Assembly (NCBI RefSeq): GCF_022539505.1
Contig: NC_061514.1
Coordinates: 40,350,869-40,414,868, forward strand
Direction of reading: 5' to 3'
DNA: 64,000 nucleotides
Source of the DNA: Lolium rigidum
Lineage: Eukaryota; Streptophyta; Magnoliopsida; Poales; Poaceae
Within the stretch, counting starts at the first letter, position 1. The number at the start of each line of letters is the position of its first letter. Below the pieces are notes generated by a model. That model worked only from the letters and a program-made list of their open reading frames with translations, searched no databases and had not been told where the DNA came from. Both the position numbers and the translations under genes were made by a program. Below are positions 1 to 10,594 of the stretch, in pieces.

Positions 1-560
1 CCATCACCGATTTGTTGTTACCATTACTTTTCACGCAAAAAAAATGATAAACCATCACCGATTTGTTGTTGCCATTACTTTTCACGCAAAAAATGATAAA
101 CCATCAACAATTTGATGTAGCCATTACTTTTCACGCAAAAAAATGATAAACCATCAACAATTTGATGTAGCCATTACTTTTCACGCAAAAAAAATGATAA
201 ACCATCAACAATTTGTTGTAGCCATTACTTTTGACGCAAAAAAAATGATACAGTAAACCATCACCGATTTGTTGTTGCCATTACTTTTCACGCAAAAAAT
301 GATAAACCATCACCGATTTGTTGTTGCCATTACTTTTCACGCAAAAAATGATAAACCATCAACAATTTGTTGTAGCCATTACTTTTCACGCAAAAAATGA
401 TAAACCATCAACAATTTGTTGTTGCCATTACTTTTCACGCAAAAATATGATAAACCATGCATCACCGATTTGTTGTTGCCATTACTTTTCACGCAAAAAA
501 AATGATAAACCATCAACAATTTGTTGTAGCCATTACTTTTCACGCAAAAAATGATAAACC
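1..560. repeat. 48-bp minisatellite, about 11-12 copies
   Basis: A unit of about 47-49 bp is repeated head to tail. Each holds ACCATCA, a TTTG(T/A)TGT core, CCATTACTTTTCACGC, an A-run of varying length and ATGATAA. Two variants alternate irregularly (CACCGATTTGTTGTTG and CAACAATTTGTTGTAG). Length differences lie mostly in the A-run. ORFs across it on both strands are by-products of the repeat. The array runs off the left edge, so its full size is unknown. Confidence 0.93.
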
Positions 561-562
561 AT

Positions 563-1110
563 CTATCTTTGTATAGAATGATAAACCTATCACGTATGAT
601 TTTTGAGGTCATTTAGAGAAGGCAGAAAAAACCTAATTTGTTACAAAAGCTGGTTTCAAGTGAGACCTAACCAAGTTTGGCATACATGATGGCATACCTA
701 TAACAACAAGGAATATCTAAAAGGGAAAGTTTCAGAAAATTTGAAATTTAGGGTGAAAATGATGCCATACATGATGCTTGTTTTTCGAGGTTTTGACCTG
801 AAAATCAATTGGGTATTATAAAGGGAAATAAAATGTTCGAAAAATGTAAAAACGAAACAATCTATCTATCTATGTATAGAAGATCAGCTGTATGAAATTT
901 GAGGTTATTTAGAGAAGGTAGAAAAAAACACCTTGTTAGAAAAGCTTGGTTTCAGCGAGACGAAACGGCATGCGCTTAAGCAAAGTGATTTTTTCGAACA
1001 TCTCCAAATGACCCCAAATTTTCCATACATGATGCCATACGTGTAACAACAAGGAACCCTATCTAAAAAGTGTCAAAAAAGTTTGCCCAACCGTATAGCT
1101 CTATCAAAAA
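563..1110. repeat. Diverged direct repeat, period about 300 bp
   Basis: Two copies begin near 563 and 866 with CTATCT(T/A)TGTATAGAA. Both continue through TTTGAGGT(C/T)ATTTAGAGAAGG and a 'gaaaagct(t)ggtttca' segment, and both contain CATACATGATG(G/C)CATAC with 'taacaacaaggaa'. Such blocks are usual in the non-coding interior of Triticeae CACTA transposons, but no TIR is visible here, so that origin is inference. Confidence 0.6.
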
Positions 1111-2090
1111 GAACCTCACCATGGCGCTAGTATAATTTTGGGATAGTTACAAACTTTCGTTACCTAACCTTCAACATGAAACTTGTTTCAAATTCATTTT
1201 GGCCTACAAGAAACAAATCCCAACTTGATTCGAGCACCACAGCCTCCAAACGATGCCGATGCCGATATCGGCATGGTCAGAACGGCTATGCTCGCCGCCC
1301 CTGCTAGGTCAACGTCGGGATGCACCCTCAATCCCGTCCCCTCATTCGATCACTGACACACCAGAGATACCGCCGAGACCAATGCCGAACGTACATGCTG
1401 ATGCCAATGCCGAACATGCATGCACGCCGCTGTGGGCACGGCCACGCCGACCCACTATGCTGGACGCCACAGACCGCCGCGAGGTCTTTCCCTTCGCCAC
1501 CACACTCTTCTAGCACCCACCTATACACGCCAGAAAGGAGAGACACTAGTTTTCTCTACATTGCTCGCGTTCGTGTCCGACACGGTCAGTCAAAGTTTTA
1601 AGGTGGTCGTCGATGTCGTCGACCATTTCTTCTCTTCTTTGCATGGTTAAACGCGTCTAGTTCATATCTATCTAATGCGTCTGGTCTCGCCTCATGCAGT
1701 TCTTTGTGGACGTCGATCTCATCTCGGCACCCCGCATGCCACCTCCTCCGTGCCATCGCTGTAGAGCTCCGTTTAAAAATCTAATCCTACCCGTGTATTG
1801 CCCCTTGTATCAGCGTCATGGCCCCACTTGTCATTTGATATACCGAAGCCCCACTCGTTCGCGTTTTGGTCAGGGATACAGCGATGCTTACGGTCAAACA
1901 AAGATGCATGGTCTGACGTGTCTTTGCAGGCTCTACATGGCCCCACTAGTCAGAAGATAATGGTCAACCGTCGGGCAACCGGCCGTTACATCACGTGTGA
2001 TGGTTTCAGACAAACGTTTGGGTAAAACTGAGGAAAAACTAAGGAGCTGGGGAAAACTGAGCACAACTAAGGACCCGAGGGCACGAAAAT
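1111..2090. other. Unassigned DNA with no supported gene
   Basis: This stretch is moderately GC-rich. ORFs on both strands are short and overlapping (up to about 90 codons), with no recognisable domain. 1,250-1,430 is rich in GATGCCGATGCC-like words. 1,830-2,040 carries short words such as GGCCCCACTTGTCA that are common in grass promoters and transposon subterminal DNA. It may belong to the same decayed transposon as the repeats to its left. Confidence 0.4.
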
Positions 2091-2743
2091 AGAAATCCCA
2101 AAATAAAATAAAATGGGAGCCGCTCTTTGAAGGTTTGTCTGGCAAGGGGGTTAGAGTACCCACTACCATTCGTTGACAACAACAAACACCTCTCAAAATT
2201 TTACTTTTTATGCTCTCTATATGTTTTCAAAATAAAAGCTCTAGCACAAATATAGCAATCGATGCTTTCCTCTTTGAAGGACCTTTCTTTTACTTTTATT
2301 GTTGAGTCAGTTTAACTATCTCTCTCCACCTTAAGAAGCAAACACTTGTGTGAACTGTGCATTGATTCCTACATACTTGCATATTGCACTTATTATATTA
2401 CTTTGCATTGACAAATATCCATGAGATATACATGTTACAAGTTGAAAGCAACCGCTGAAACTTAATCTACCATTGTGTTGCTTCAATGCCTTTACTTTGA
2501 ATTTATTGCTTTATGAGTTAACTCTTATGCAAGACTTATTGATGCCTGTCTTGAAAGTGCTATTCATGAAAAGTCATTGCTTTATGATTCAGTTGTTTAC
2601 TCATGTCATTACCATTGTTTTGATCGCTGCATTCATTACATATGTTTACAATATGATCAAGTTTATGACGGCATGTCACTTCAGAAATTATCTTTGTTAT
2701 CGTTTTACCTGCTCGGGACGAGCAGAACTAAGCTTGGGGATGC
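2091..2743 (+). mobile_element. 3' internal region of a gypsy-type non-autonomous element
   Basis: This segment aligns by eye with 13,145-13,790 of the complete element: the same AAAATAAAATAAAATGGGAG opening, the 'gttgacaacaacaaacacctctc' block and the same AT-rich run to the polypurine tract AAGCTTGGGGATGC at 2,730-2,743, directly against the LTR. It has no coding sequence. Its left part is missing, so this is the truncated 3' end of an element. Confidence 0.8.
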
Positions 2744-4484
2744 TGATACGTCTCCGACGTATCGATAATTTCTTATGTTCCATGCTACTTTATTGATGAT
2801 ATCTACATGTTTTATGCATACTTTATGTCATTATTATGCGTTTTCCGTAACTAACCTATTAACAAGATGCCGAAGTGCCAGTTCTCGTTTTCTGCTGTTT
2901 TTGGTTTCAGAAATCCTAGTGATGAAATATTCTCGGAATTGGACGAAATCAACGCCCAGGTTCCTATTTTGCCCGGAAGCATCCAGAACACCCGAGAGCC
3001 GCCAGAGGAGAGCCACAGGGGGCCCACACATGGTGGTGGCGCGGCCAGGGCTGGGCTCGCGCCCCCTGTTGTTTGGTCGCCTCGTTGACCCTCCGACTCC
3101 GCCTCTTCGCCTATTTAAAGGTCCCTGACCTAAAACCCGAGACGGAATAAGCCACGGTACGAGAAAAGTTCCAGAGCCGCCGCCATCGCGAAGCCAAGAT
3201 CTGGGGGACAGGAGTCTCTGTTCCGGCACGCCGCCGGGACGGGGAAGTGCCCCCGGAAGGCTTCTCCATCGACACCGCTGCCATCTCCACCGCCATCTTC
3301 ATCACCGCTGTTGTCTCCCATGAGGAGGGAGTAGTTCTCCATCGAGGCTCGGGGCTGTACCGGTAGCTATGTGGTTAATCTCTCTCCTATGTACTTCAAT
3401 ACAATAATCTCATGAGCTGCCTTACATGATTGAGATTCATATGATGATGCTTGTAATCTAGATGCCATTATGCTAGTCAAGTGGGTTTTACTTATGTGAT
3501 CTCCGGAGACTCCTTGTCCCACGTGTGTAAAGGTGACAGTGTGTGCACCGTGTGGGTCTCTTAGGCTATATTTCACAGAATACTTACTCACTGTTATGAA
3601 TGGCGTAGTGAAGTGCTTATTCATATCTCTTTATGATTGCAATGTCTTTTGTATCACAATTTATCTATGTGCTACTCTAGTGATGTTATTAAAGTAGTTT
3701 TATTCCTCCTGCACGGTGTAATGGTGACAGTGTGTGCGTCCGTGTTAGTACTTGGCGTAGGCTATGATTATGATCTCTTGTAGATTATGAAGTTAACTAT
3801 TGCTATGATGGTATTGATGTGATCTATTCCACCTACATGGTGTGAAGGTGACAGTGTGCATGCTATGTTAGTACTTGGTTTAGTCGTGTCGATCTTTCAT
3901 GCACTCTAAGGTTATTTAAATATGAACATTGAATTGTGGAGCTTGTTAACTCCGGCATTGAGGGTTCGTGTAATCCTACGCAATGTGTTCATCATCCAAC
4001 AAGAGAGTGTAGAGTATGCATTTATCTATTCTGTTATGTGATCAAAGTTGAGAGTGTCCACTAGTGAAAGTCTAATCCCTAGGCCTTGTTCCTAAATATC
4101 GCTATCGCTGCTTGTTTACTTGTTTTACTTGCATTACTACTGCTGCGTTACTACGCTTGTTTACTTCCTACAATATTACTACCATCAACCGCATGCCGGT
4201 AAGCTATTTTCTCGGCGCCGTACTACTGCTCATATTCATTCATACCACTTGTATTTCACTATCTCTTCGCCGAACTAGTGCACCTATTAGGTGTGTTGGG
4301 GACACAAGAGACTTCTTGCTTTGTGGTTGCAGGGTTGCATGAGAGGGATATCTTTGACCTCTTCCTCCCTGAGTTCGATAAACCTTGGGTGATCCACTTA
4401 AGGGAAAACTTGCTGTTGTTCTACAAACCTCTGCTCTTGGAGGCCCAACACTGTCTACAAGAATAGAAGCACCCGTAGACATCA
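2744..4484 (+). mobile_element. LTR, subfamily A, long variant (1,741 bp)
   Basis: It starts TGATACGTCTCC after a polypurine tract and ends GTAGACATCA, giving TG...CA termini. A TATA-like word (CTATTTAAAG, near 3,112) marks the likely U3/R region. Relative to the LTRs at 8,880 and 13,791 it has about 190 extra bp (roughly 3,440-3,640), an insertion shared with the LTR at 56,665. At 4,212 it holds the PBS-like word CGGCGCCGT. It is followed by diverged internal sequence rather than plain flanking DNA. Confidence 0.88.
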
Positions 4485-5641
4485 GCTCTTCTCTTCGTTT
4501 AAGCTCAACAACTCTCGATTAAGCCTTACGTACATCATCCGATAAGTCTTTTCCCTTTATCTTCAAGGACCTGCGAGCTGTGATATCTTCTTTGGAATCT
4601 ATCGCCTCCCTCTACGCTTCCTTGGAGGTTGACACTAGTGCGGCATAATGGACAAGGAGGTCGAGTCCTCCTCCTCAAAGTTAGAAGGCGCAATTAAAAT
4701 TGCTGCTGAGACTCGCACGGAAATCGACACTTTGAAGGAGGATACTAATATGAAGTTGAAGCACGATTGTTGCTAAGGATGAAGAGGCAGCCAAGCTTAC
4801 GCCGAGGCCCGGCGTTGGAGAAGGATGAACTTCTTCGCAGTCCTCCCAGGCTTTGCTCAGAAAATGTTCCTCTGATGCTGCCCTTGTTTGATTATTGCTT
4901 TATGTAAACATTGGTTCTTGTATTAATGTTCTCTTCATGCTAATCTAATCATTATCCTACGTGGGGCTGCCGACATTCATGCATCGAGGCTCATGACAAG
5001 GTCCAATGCTTTATGTGATAGTTATATTGTTGAGTTTGCTCATGTTGCTCACTGAAAGTTATTATGAGAGAGGAAAATATGGTTGTAAAAATTTTCATGT
5101 TACTAAAACACCTCTCTATGTGCTGAAATTTTTGAAGCTACCCTTGTTTTATCTTCCTATGCTTGTTACTTTGCTCTTCATGAACTTGTTTATTTACAAG
5201 ATTCCTATGCATAGGAAGCATGTTAGACTTAAATGTGTTTTGAATTTGCCTCTTGATGCTCTCTTTTGCTTCAACTTCTATTTCTTGCGAGTGCATCATT
5301 AAACTCTTTGAGCCCATCTTAATGGCTATAAGAAAGAACTTCTTGGGAGATAACCCATGTGTTTTTTTACTACAGTACTTTGTTTTATATTTGTGTCTTG
5401 GAAGTTGTTTACTACTGTAGCAACCTCTCCTTATCATGTTTTTGTGCCAAGTAAAGTCTCTATAGTAAGGTTCATACTAGATTTGGATTACTGCAGCGAG
5501 ATGATTTCTTTCTTTGTCACGAATCTGGGCCTAATTCTCTGTAGGAACCTCAGAAAATTATGCCAAGTTACGTGAGTGATCCTCAGATATGTACGCAACT
5601 TTCATTAGTTTTGAGTTTTTCCATTTGAGCAAGTATGGTGC
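4485..5641 (+). mobile_element. Diverged 5' internal region of a related element
   Basis: After the LTR there is no clear PBS. At 4,633 the sequence GACACTAGTGCGGCATAATGG parallels the leader and start codon of the intact elements (TACACTAGTTAGGCATAATGG at about 10,579). The ORF opened at 4,648 is short (42 codons), charged and coiled-coil-like (MDKEVESSSSKLEGAIKIAA...), and differs from the ORF normally found there. From about 4,960 the DNA converges on the standard internal region, and from 5,004 to 5,640 it is very close to 11,048-11,690. A DNA transposon interrupts it at 5,642. Confidence 0.6.
5006..5302 (+). pseudogene. C-terminal remnant of the retroelement ORF with a membrane segment
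   Basis: About 98 codons matching the C-terminal 80-90 residues of the ORFs at 10,595 and 60,077. It retains the ESYYERGKYGCKNFHV segment, one hydrophobic stretch (PLYVLKFLKLPLFYLPMLV region) and the basic IPMHRKHVRLKC tail. A one-base insertion near 5,040 changes the frame relative to the intact copies, so the apparent start is not original. The intact relatives suggest a membrane-anchored protein, possibly from an env-like or spacer region of Athila-lineage elements; that is inference. Confidence 0.6.
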
Positions 5642-6030
5642 CACTACAAGAAAAGTTCTGATAGACAACGTCCCAAAATCGTCAACTAAGGGGCATTTTT
5701 CGTCGCCTATGGGCCTAACCCGACGATATGGGTTCTGTTGTCGAAACTGCGTCAGGCAAAGTCCTACGACGTTTTTTCGGTCCGTCGCCTTTGGGCGCCC
5801 TTCCGCCACGGAAAATCGGACCGTTGCGCAGTGTTTTCGGGAGCCCGTTGACCGCCGACGTCATGCAAGCCGACACGTGGCGAGACGCCGTTAACCGGCG
5901 ATTAACGGCGTTAACCGGCTGAAACCCCGTGCTAGATGGTAGGCCCACACGAGGCCTGCCACGTCTTAAGCGGGCCGGGCCGGATGACATAGTTTGACCG
6001 GTCAACTATATAGGCTGGGCTGGTCCATTA
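5642..6030 (+). mobile_element. Left end of a TIR DNA transposon (CACTA-like)
   Basis: It begins CACTACAAGAAAAGTTCTG, a typical CACTA-superfamily start, exactly where homology to the retroelement interior stops ('ggtgc|cactac'). 5,665-5,900 has short repeated GC-rich words around GTCGCC and GACG, as expected for subterminal repeats. The matching right end (ending CTTGTAGTG) was not found in the window. A Mutator-type element with a similar terminus remains possible. Confidence 0.6.
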
Positions 6031-6039
6031 GTTACGTGG

Positions 6040-6800
6040 GCCGGGCCTAACCTCTAAGGTTGATCGGTCAAAACTTAAATGGGCCGGCCCATTTAACATG
6101 TGGGGTCCACCTTACGACAGCCGGGCCGGCCCAAGAAGCAAGTGGGCCGGGCCAAAAATACATGGTGGGTCCCACTTTCCTGTTAAAAGGCCGGCCCATT
6201 TAGTGTGTGGGGTCCACCGTATAGCAAGTGGGCCGGCCCAACAAGCTAGTGGGCCGGGCCAAAAACACAGGTGGGTCCCACTTTCCAGTTAAAGGGTCGG
6301 CCCATTTAGTTTGTGGGGTCCACCATATAGCAAGTGGGCCGGCCCAACAAAATAGTGGGCCGGGCCAAAAACACAGGTGGGTCCCACTTTCCTGTTAAAG
6401 GCCGGCCCATTTAGTATGTGGGGCCCACCATATAGCAAGTGGGCTGGCCCATCAAGATAGTGGGCGGGCCAAAAACACAGGTGGGTCCCACATTCCTGTT
6501 AATGGGCCGGCCCATTTGGTATGTGGGGTCCACCATATAGAAAGTGGGCCGGCCCAACAAGATAGTGGGCCGGGCCAAAACACAGGTGGGTCCCACCTTC
6601 CTATTAAAGGGCCGGCCCATTTACCATGTGGGACCACCATAGAGCAAGTGGGCCGGCCCAACAAGATAGTGGGCCGGCCCAATAAGCATGTGGAGCCCAT
6701 TATCGTGTAACCAGGCCGACCTACTAAAGAAGTGGGCCGGCCCAAAATGAAAGTGGGTCCCACACTACTGTAAGTGGGCCGGCCCAATCTGTTGTAGGGC
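6040..6800. repeat. Minisatellite, period about 104 bp, rich in TGGGCCGGCCCA palindromes
   Basis: About seven units share the order GGGCCGGCCCATTTAG, TATGTGGGGTCCACCATATA, AGTGGGCCGGCCCAACAAG, ATAGTGGGCCGGGCCAAAA and ACACAGGTGGGTCCCACTTT. Around 14 GGCCGGCC-type palindromes occur in 700 bp. TGGGCC is the core of the plant 'site II' (TCP-bound) promoter motif. The array directly follows the transposon end and probably belongs to it. ORFs across it are repeat artefacts. Confidence 0.9.
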
Positions 6801-6959
6801 CCTACTTGTTTGACTAGTCAACTTGCATTAAATTTCATGAGCCTAAAATCTGATTTCAATGATACACACAAGTACATACACAAATAAAACAAATAGGAAA
6901 ATTACAAGGCAATTAATGTGCCCAAATAAAAAAATTGCATAGAATCATTGAGGACTTCT

Positions 6960-8671
6960 ATTAGCATCATCAATAACACGTTGACATTTGGCAATCGCCT
7001 TGATTGAATCTTGTGTACTCTTTGTCAACATATCGACTACGAGATCTTAAAGCGACAATACCATGTCTTTTATAAAGTACAGCCTTGAGATATTTACTGT
7101 TTGATGAAAGAAATGGTCTAGGTTGACGGCTATGAGAAGATGCATCAGAAGAAAGATCAGAACTTTTTGTGGGCCTCACTTCTAATGAAGATTGCTTCAT
7201 CACAACTGCATTCTGATAATAATGCAAAAAGAGTTAAACAATGAACTATGCAAACATTTATTATGCAATATAGATATAAGATAATAACAAGTTGCATAAA
7301 TAAGACATGTATGGAACTTGTACTAAGCACAAACTTACATCATAATGTTGCACAGGGTCGCTACAGATCCTTTTTTGGCGACTATCTTCTAATGATGACT
7401 GCTTCATTAAAACTGCATTCTGGTAACATTGTAAACATAGTTACAACAATTAACTATTCAAACATGTATTACGCAATGTAGAGATCCGATAACGACAGAT
7501 GTAGCGAAATAAGCACAAGATAAGATAAGATGCATTTACTAAGCACATACGGCTCACCTTGCAGGTCCTTCTCTTGCGTGCACTAGTCGTGGTCAACATG
7601 CCTATCATTTTAGGTTCAGCCATCAAGTGAAATGCTAATCCTCCTGCTCCATTGTCCTTAATCCGTGTTTAGATATCACATTTAAGACCAAGTCATCTGG
7701 TTTCAAATAACAAAAAACTTGAGCTACCAAATGAATAAGCCAATATTTACCGAGATATCAGATTAAAACCAACTAGATGTTGCTTTGCATGAGATACGAA
7801 TTTCGGACATTCAGATTTAGAGTAGGGTAATGCCAAGGTTTTACACATAAAGTAAACCGGCATTAAGAATGACCAAATGTCGAGTTCAAATCACCCTCGC
7901 AGTTTCTCCAAGACAAGCATATCAAATAGGCAGAAACATAGTAAAACATGAATGGCATTGCTATGGCAGGGTTCCAAGTGTTAATCTCTTGCATAAGGAA
8001 CAATGCATATAGGTTATAGATAATAACGGAAGTAAAGCGCCAAAATTACCAACCACGAACTCAGATTCCAACCTTACCTAGCGTCCCCACTGTTAATGTT
8101 GGATGTTATAATAAGTGGTTCGCATGATCAATCCCTAGGAAAAATAACATTGACAAGTCGGTCTACGATAATACAAAGACCGAGACATGCACGCAACAAT
8201 AACTATATAAGCTAAAGACGAGGTATAAGAGCAAGCAGATTGGAAATGCACATAGCATGATTATAAAAGCGAGTGTGAGAATAGCGAGACACGAGAAAAC
8301 AGTGCTAGCGGTGAGCTAATGACGTGGTATAAGAACAAGCAGATTGGAAATGCCCATAGCACGACTATAAAAGCAGTGCGACAATAGCATGTAGTACAAA
8401 AACAGGTTGGCGAGCAAATGAATGGGTACAAGGCTATAAATATGTGGATGCACACAGGTGTCGATAGAATGAACGGGATGGTAGCGACCGGATAATGCTT
8501 TTGTCTTGTACAATATTTAAACAAACTTCATGCGAAGCAACACATCAAGAAAGTTAACGGCATATGAGATCAGCAAATAACTACACAAAACATGGCTAAA
8601 GAAACACCGCGATCTAACGGGCCAGCGTACTAACCAAGCTGCGGCGGGGTGGACGGGGCGGCAACTTGCAT
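6960..8671 (-). CDS. Candidate spliced gene or transposon-borne gene, function unknown
   Basis: Minus-strand exons with consensus GT-AG borders are visible. Exon B is 7,558-7,656 (33 codons, contains GLAFHLMAEPKMIGMLTTTS). Exon C is 7,339-7,419 (27 codons, NAVLMKQSSLEDSRQKRICS...). The last exon starts at 7,212 (NAVVMKQSSLEVRPTKSSDL...) and reads to a stop at about 6,970. Introns between B, C and the last exon are all phase 0. Exons C and D open with nearly the same motif NAV(L/V)MKQSSLE, so one arose by exon duplication. A further open block, 7,751-7,895, ends in a donor-like site but its phase does not fit exon B. A possible first coding exon begins with ATG at 8,671 (MQVAAPSTPPQL), followed by GTTAGT. 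No domain was recognised. It could be a host gene or cargo of the transposon at 5,642. Confidence 0.35.
7900..8600. other. Intron-like AT-rich DNA with a local ~100-bp duplication
   Basis: No convincing coding sequence. Two imperfect copies of about 90-100 bp lie side by side at roughly 8,218-8,295 and 8,320-8,400 (shared 'gtataagarcaagcagattggaaatgc' and 'cacgactataaaagc' words). The stretch would be a long first intron if the candidate gene model on the minus strand is right. Confidence 0.4.
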
Positions 8672-8879
8672 TCCAACGGCGGCGAACGCGGGAGACGATG
8701 AATCGACCCTGTTTCGGTAGAAGCGGGCGTTAGTGAAGCGGATCCGGTTGGCTGGCAAGGTATTCGGTGAAGTTGATACAGCCGCCGCGGCGAGGTAGTC
8801 GGTGGCGAGGTCGGCGGTGAAGCGGATCCGTCGGTGGCGAGGTCGGCGGTGAAGCCGGATCCGTCGGTGACGAGGGCCG
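8630..8879 (-). other. GC-rich, 5'UTR-like segment with short tandem repeats
   Basis: On the minus strand, tandem variants of GGATCCG(C/G)TTCACCGCC and GACCTCGCCACCGAC are repeated three to four times, ending near the ATG at 8,671. Composition resembles a grass 5' leader or first exon. The retrotransposon at 8,880-15,334 splits it from a matching GC-rich segment at 15,335-15,430 (also containing 'gagcggatc'). Confidence 0.4.
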
Positions 8880-10430
8880 TGATACGTCTCCAACGTATCG
8901 ATAATTTCTTATGTTCCATGCTACTTTATTGATGATACCTACATGTTTTATGCACATTATATGTCATATTTATGCATTTTTCGGAACTAACCTATTAACA
9001 AGATGCCGAAGAGCCGATTCGCTGTTTTCTGCTGTTTTTGGTTTCAGAAATCCTAGTAAAGAAATATTCTCGGAATTGGACGAAACTTTTGCCCAGGGTC
9101 CTATTTTTGCACGAAGCTTCCAGAAGACCGAAGAGATAACGAAGTGGGGCCACGAGGCGGCCAGAGGGGAGGCCGGCGCGGCCCAGGCCCTGGCCGCGCC
9201 GACCTACCCCCTGGGCCCCTCGTGTGGCCCCTCGTGTTGACCCTCCGCCTACTTAAAGCCTCCGTCGCGAAACCCCCAGTACCGAAAGCCACGATACGAG
9301 AAAAGTTCCAGAGCCGCCGTCATCGCGAAGCCAAGATCTGGGGGACAGGAGTCTCTGTTCCGGCACCTTGCCGGAGCGGGGAAGTGCCCCCGGAAGGCTC
9401 CTTCATCGACACCGCTGCCATCTCCACCGCCATCTTCATCACCGCTGCTGCTCCCATGAGGAGGGAGTAGTTCTCCATCGAGGCTCGGGGCTGTACCGGT
9501 AGCTATGTGGTTAATCTCTCTCCTATGTACTTCAATACAATGATCTCATGAGCTGCCTTACATGATTGAGATTCATATGAGTTTTGTATCACTACTATCT
9601 ATGTGCTACTCTAGCAAAGTTATTAAAGTAGTTCTATTCCTCCTGCACGTGTGTAAAGGTGACAAGTGTGTGCACCGTGTTAGTACTTGGTTTATGCTAT
9701 GATCATGATCTCTTGTAGATTGCGAAGTTAACTATTGCTATGATAATATTGATGTGATCTATTCCTCCTACATATGCATGAAGGTGACAGTGTGCATGCT
9801 ATGCTAGTACTTGGTTTAGTCTTTTGATCTATCTTACACTAAAGGTTACTAAAATATGAGCATTATTGTGGAGCTTGTTAACTCCGGCATTGAGGGTTCG
9901 TGTAATCCTACGCAATGTGTTCATCATCCAACAAAAGTGTAGAGTATGCATTTATCTATTCTGTTATGTGATCAATGTTGAGAGTGTCCACTAGTGAAAG
10001 TCTATTCCCTAGGCCTTGTTCTTAAATACTGCTATCGCTGCTTGTTACTGTTTTACTGAGTTACTACTGCATGTTTACTTCCCGCAATACTACTACCATC
10101 AACTGCCTGGCAACTAAGCACTTTTCCTCCCTCGTCAACTACGCGCCAAGCACTTTTCTGGCGCCGTACTACTGCTCATATTCATTTATACCACTTGTAT
10201 TTCACTATCTCTTCGCCGAACTAGTGCACCTATTAGGTGTGTTGGGGACACAAGAGACTTCTTGCTTTGTGGTTGCAGGGTTGCATGAGAGGGATATCTT
10301 TGACCTCTTCCTCCCCGAGTTCGATAAACCTTGGGTAATCCACTTAAGGGAAACTTGCTCGCTGTTCTACAAACCTCTGCTCTTGGAGGCCCAACACTGT
10401 CTACAAGAATAGAAGCACCCGTAGACATCA
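8880..10430 (+). mobile_element. 5' LTR, subfamily A
   Basis: It runs from TGATACGTCTCC to GTAGACATCA. A TATA-like CTACTTAAAG near 9,250 lies in U3. About 270 bp before its 3' end (10,159-10,167) it contains AGCACTTTTCTGGCGCCGT, which repeats the leader and PBS start found outside the LTR. Confidence 0.92.
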
Positions 10431-10440
10431 AGCACTTTTC

Positions 10441-10458
10441 TGGCGCCGTTGCCGGGGA
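10441..10458 (+). other. Primer binding site, tRNA-Asp type
   Basis: TGGCGCCGTTGCCGGGGA lies 10 nt after the LTR end. It is the complement of the 3' end of plant tRNA-Asp and the usual site in Athila-lineage elements. A second, degenerate PBS-like word (CGGCGCCATTG) follows near 10,509. Confidence 0.9.
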
Positions 10459-10594
10459 GGAAAGGTAAAAGGCACTCATACTTCGGTTCCAGGTACGAGT
10501 ACTTTTCCGGCGCCATTGTGTGTGTGCTCGAAGCTATTTCCTTTAGACTCTGCAATTACGACATTTGGTTTCTTGTTTACACTAGTTAGGCATA

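Noticed and set aside
1..560. CRISPR-like array of regularly spaced repeats
   Set aside because: Units are contiguous with no unique spacers and the whole unit repeats. The context is a plant genome.
2834..3229. 131-codon minus-strand ORF and similar ORFs in other LTRs (9,144; 20,263; 25,332; 34,161)
   Set aside because: They lie in the GC-rich U3 of LTRs, occur in several frames on both strands and have no domain; by-products of composition.
6411..6787. ORFs of up to 111 codons across the 104-bp minisatellite
   Set aside because: They merely translate the tandem repeat.
10441..10458. tRNA gene
   Set aside because: Only the 18-nt complement of a tRNA 3' end is present; no cloverleaf or internal promoter boxes. 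It is a primer binding site.
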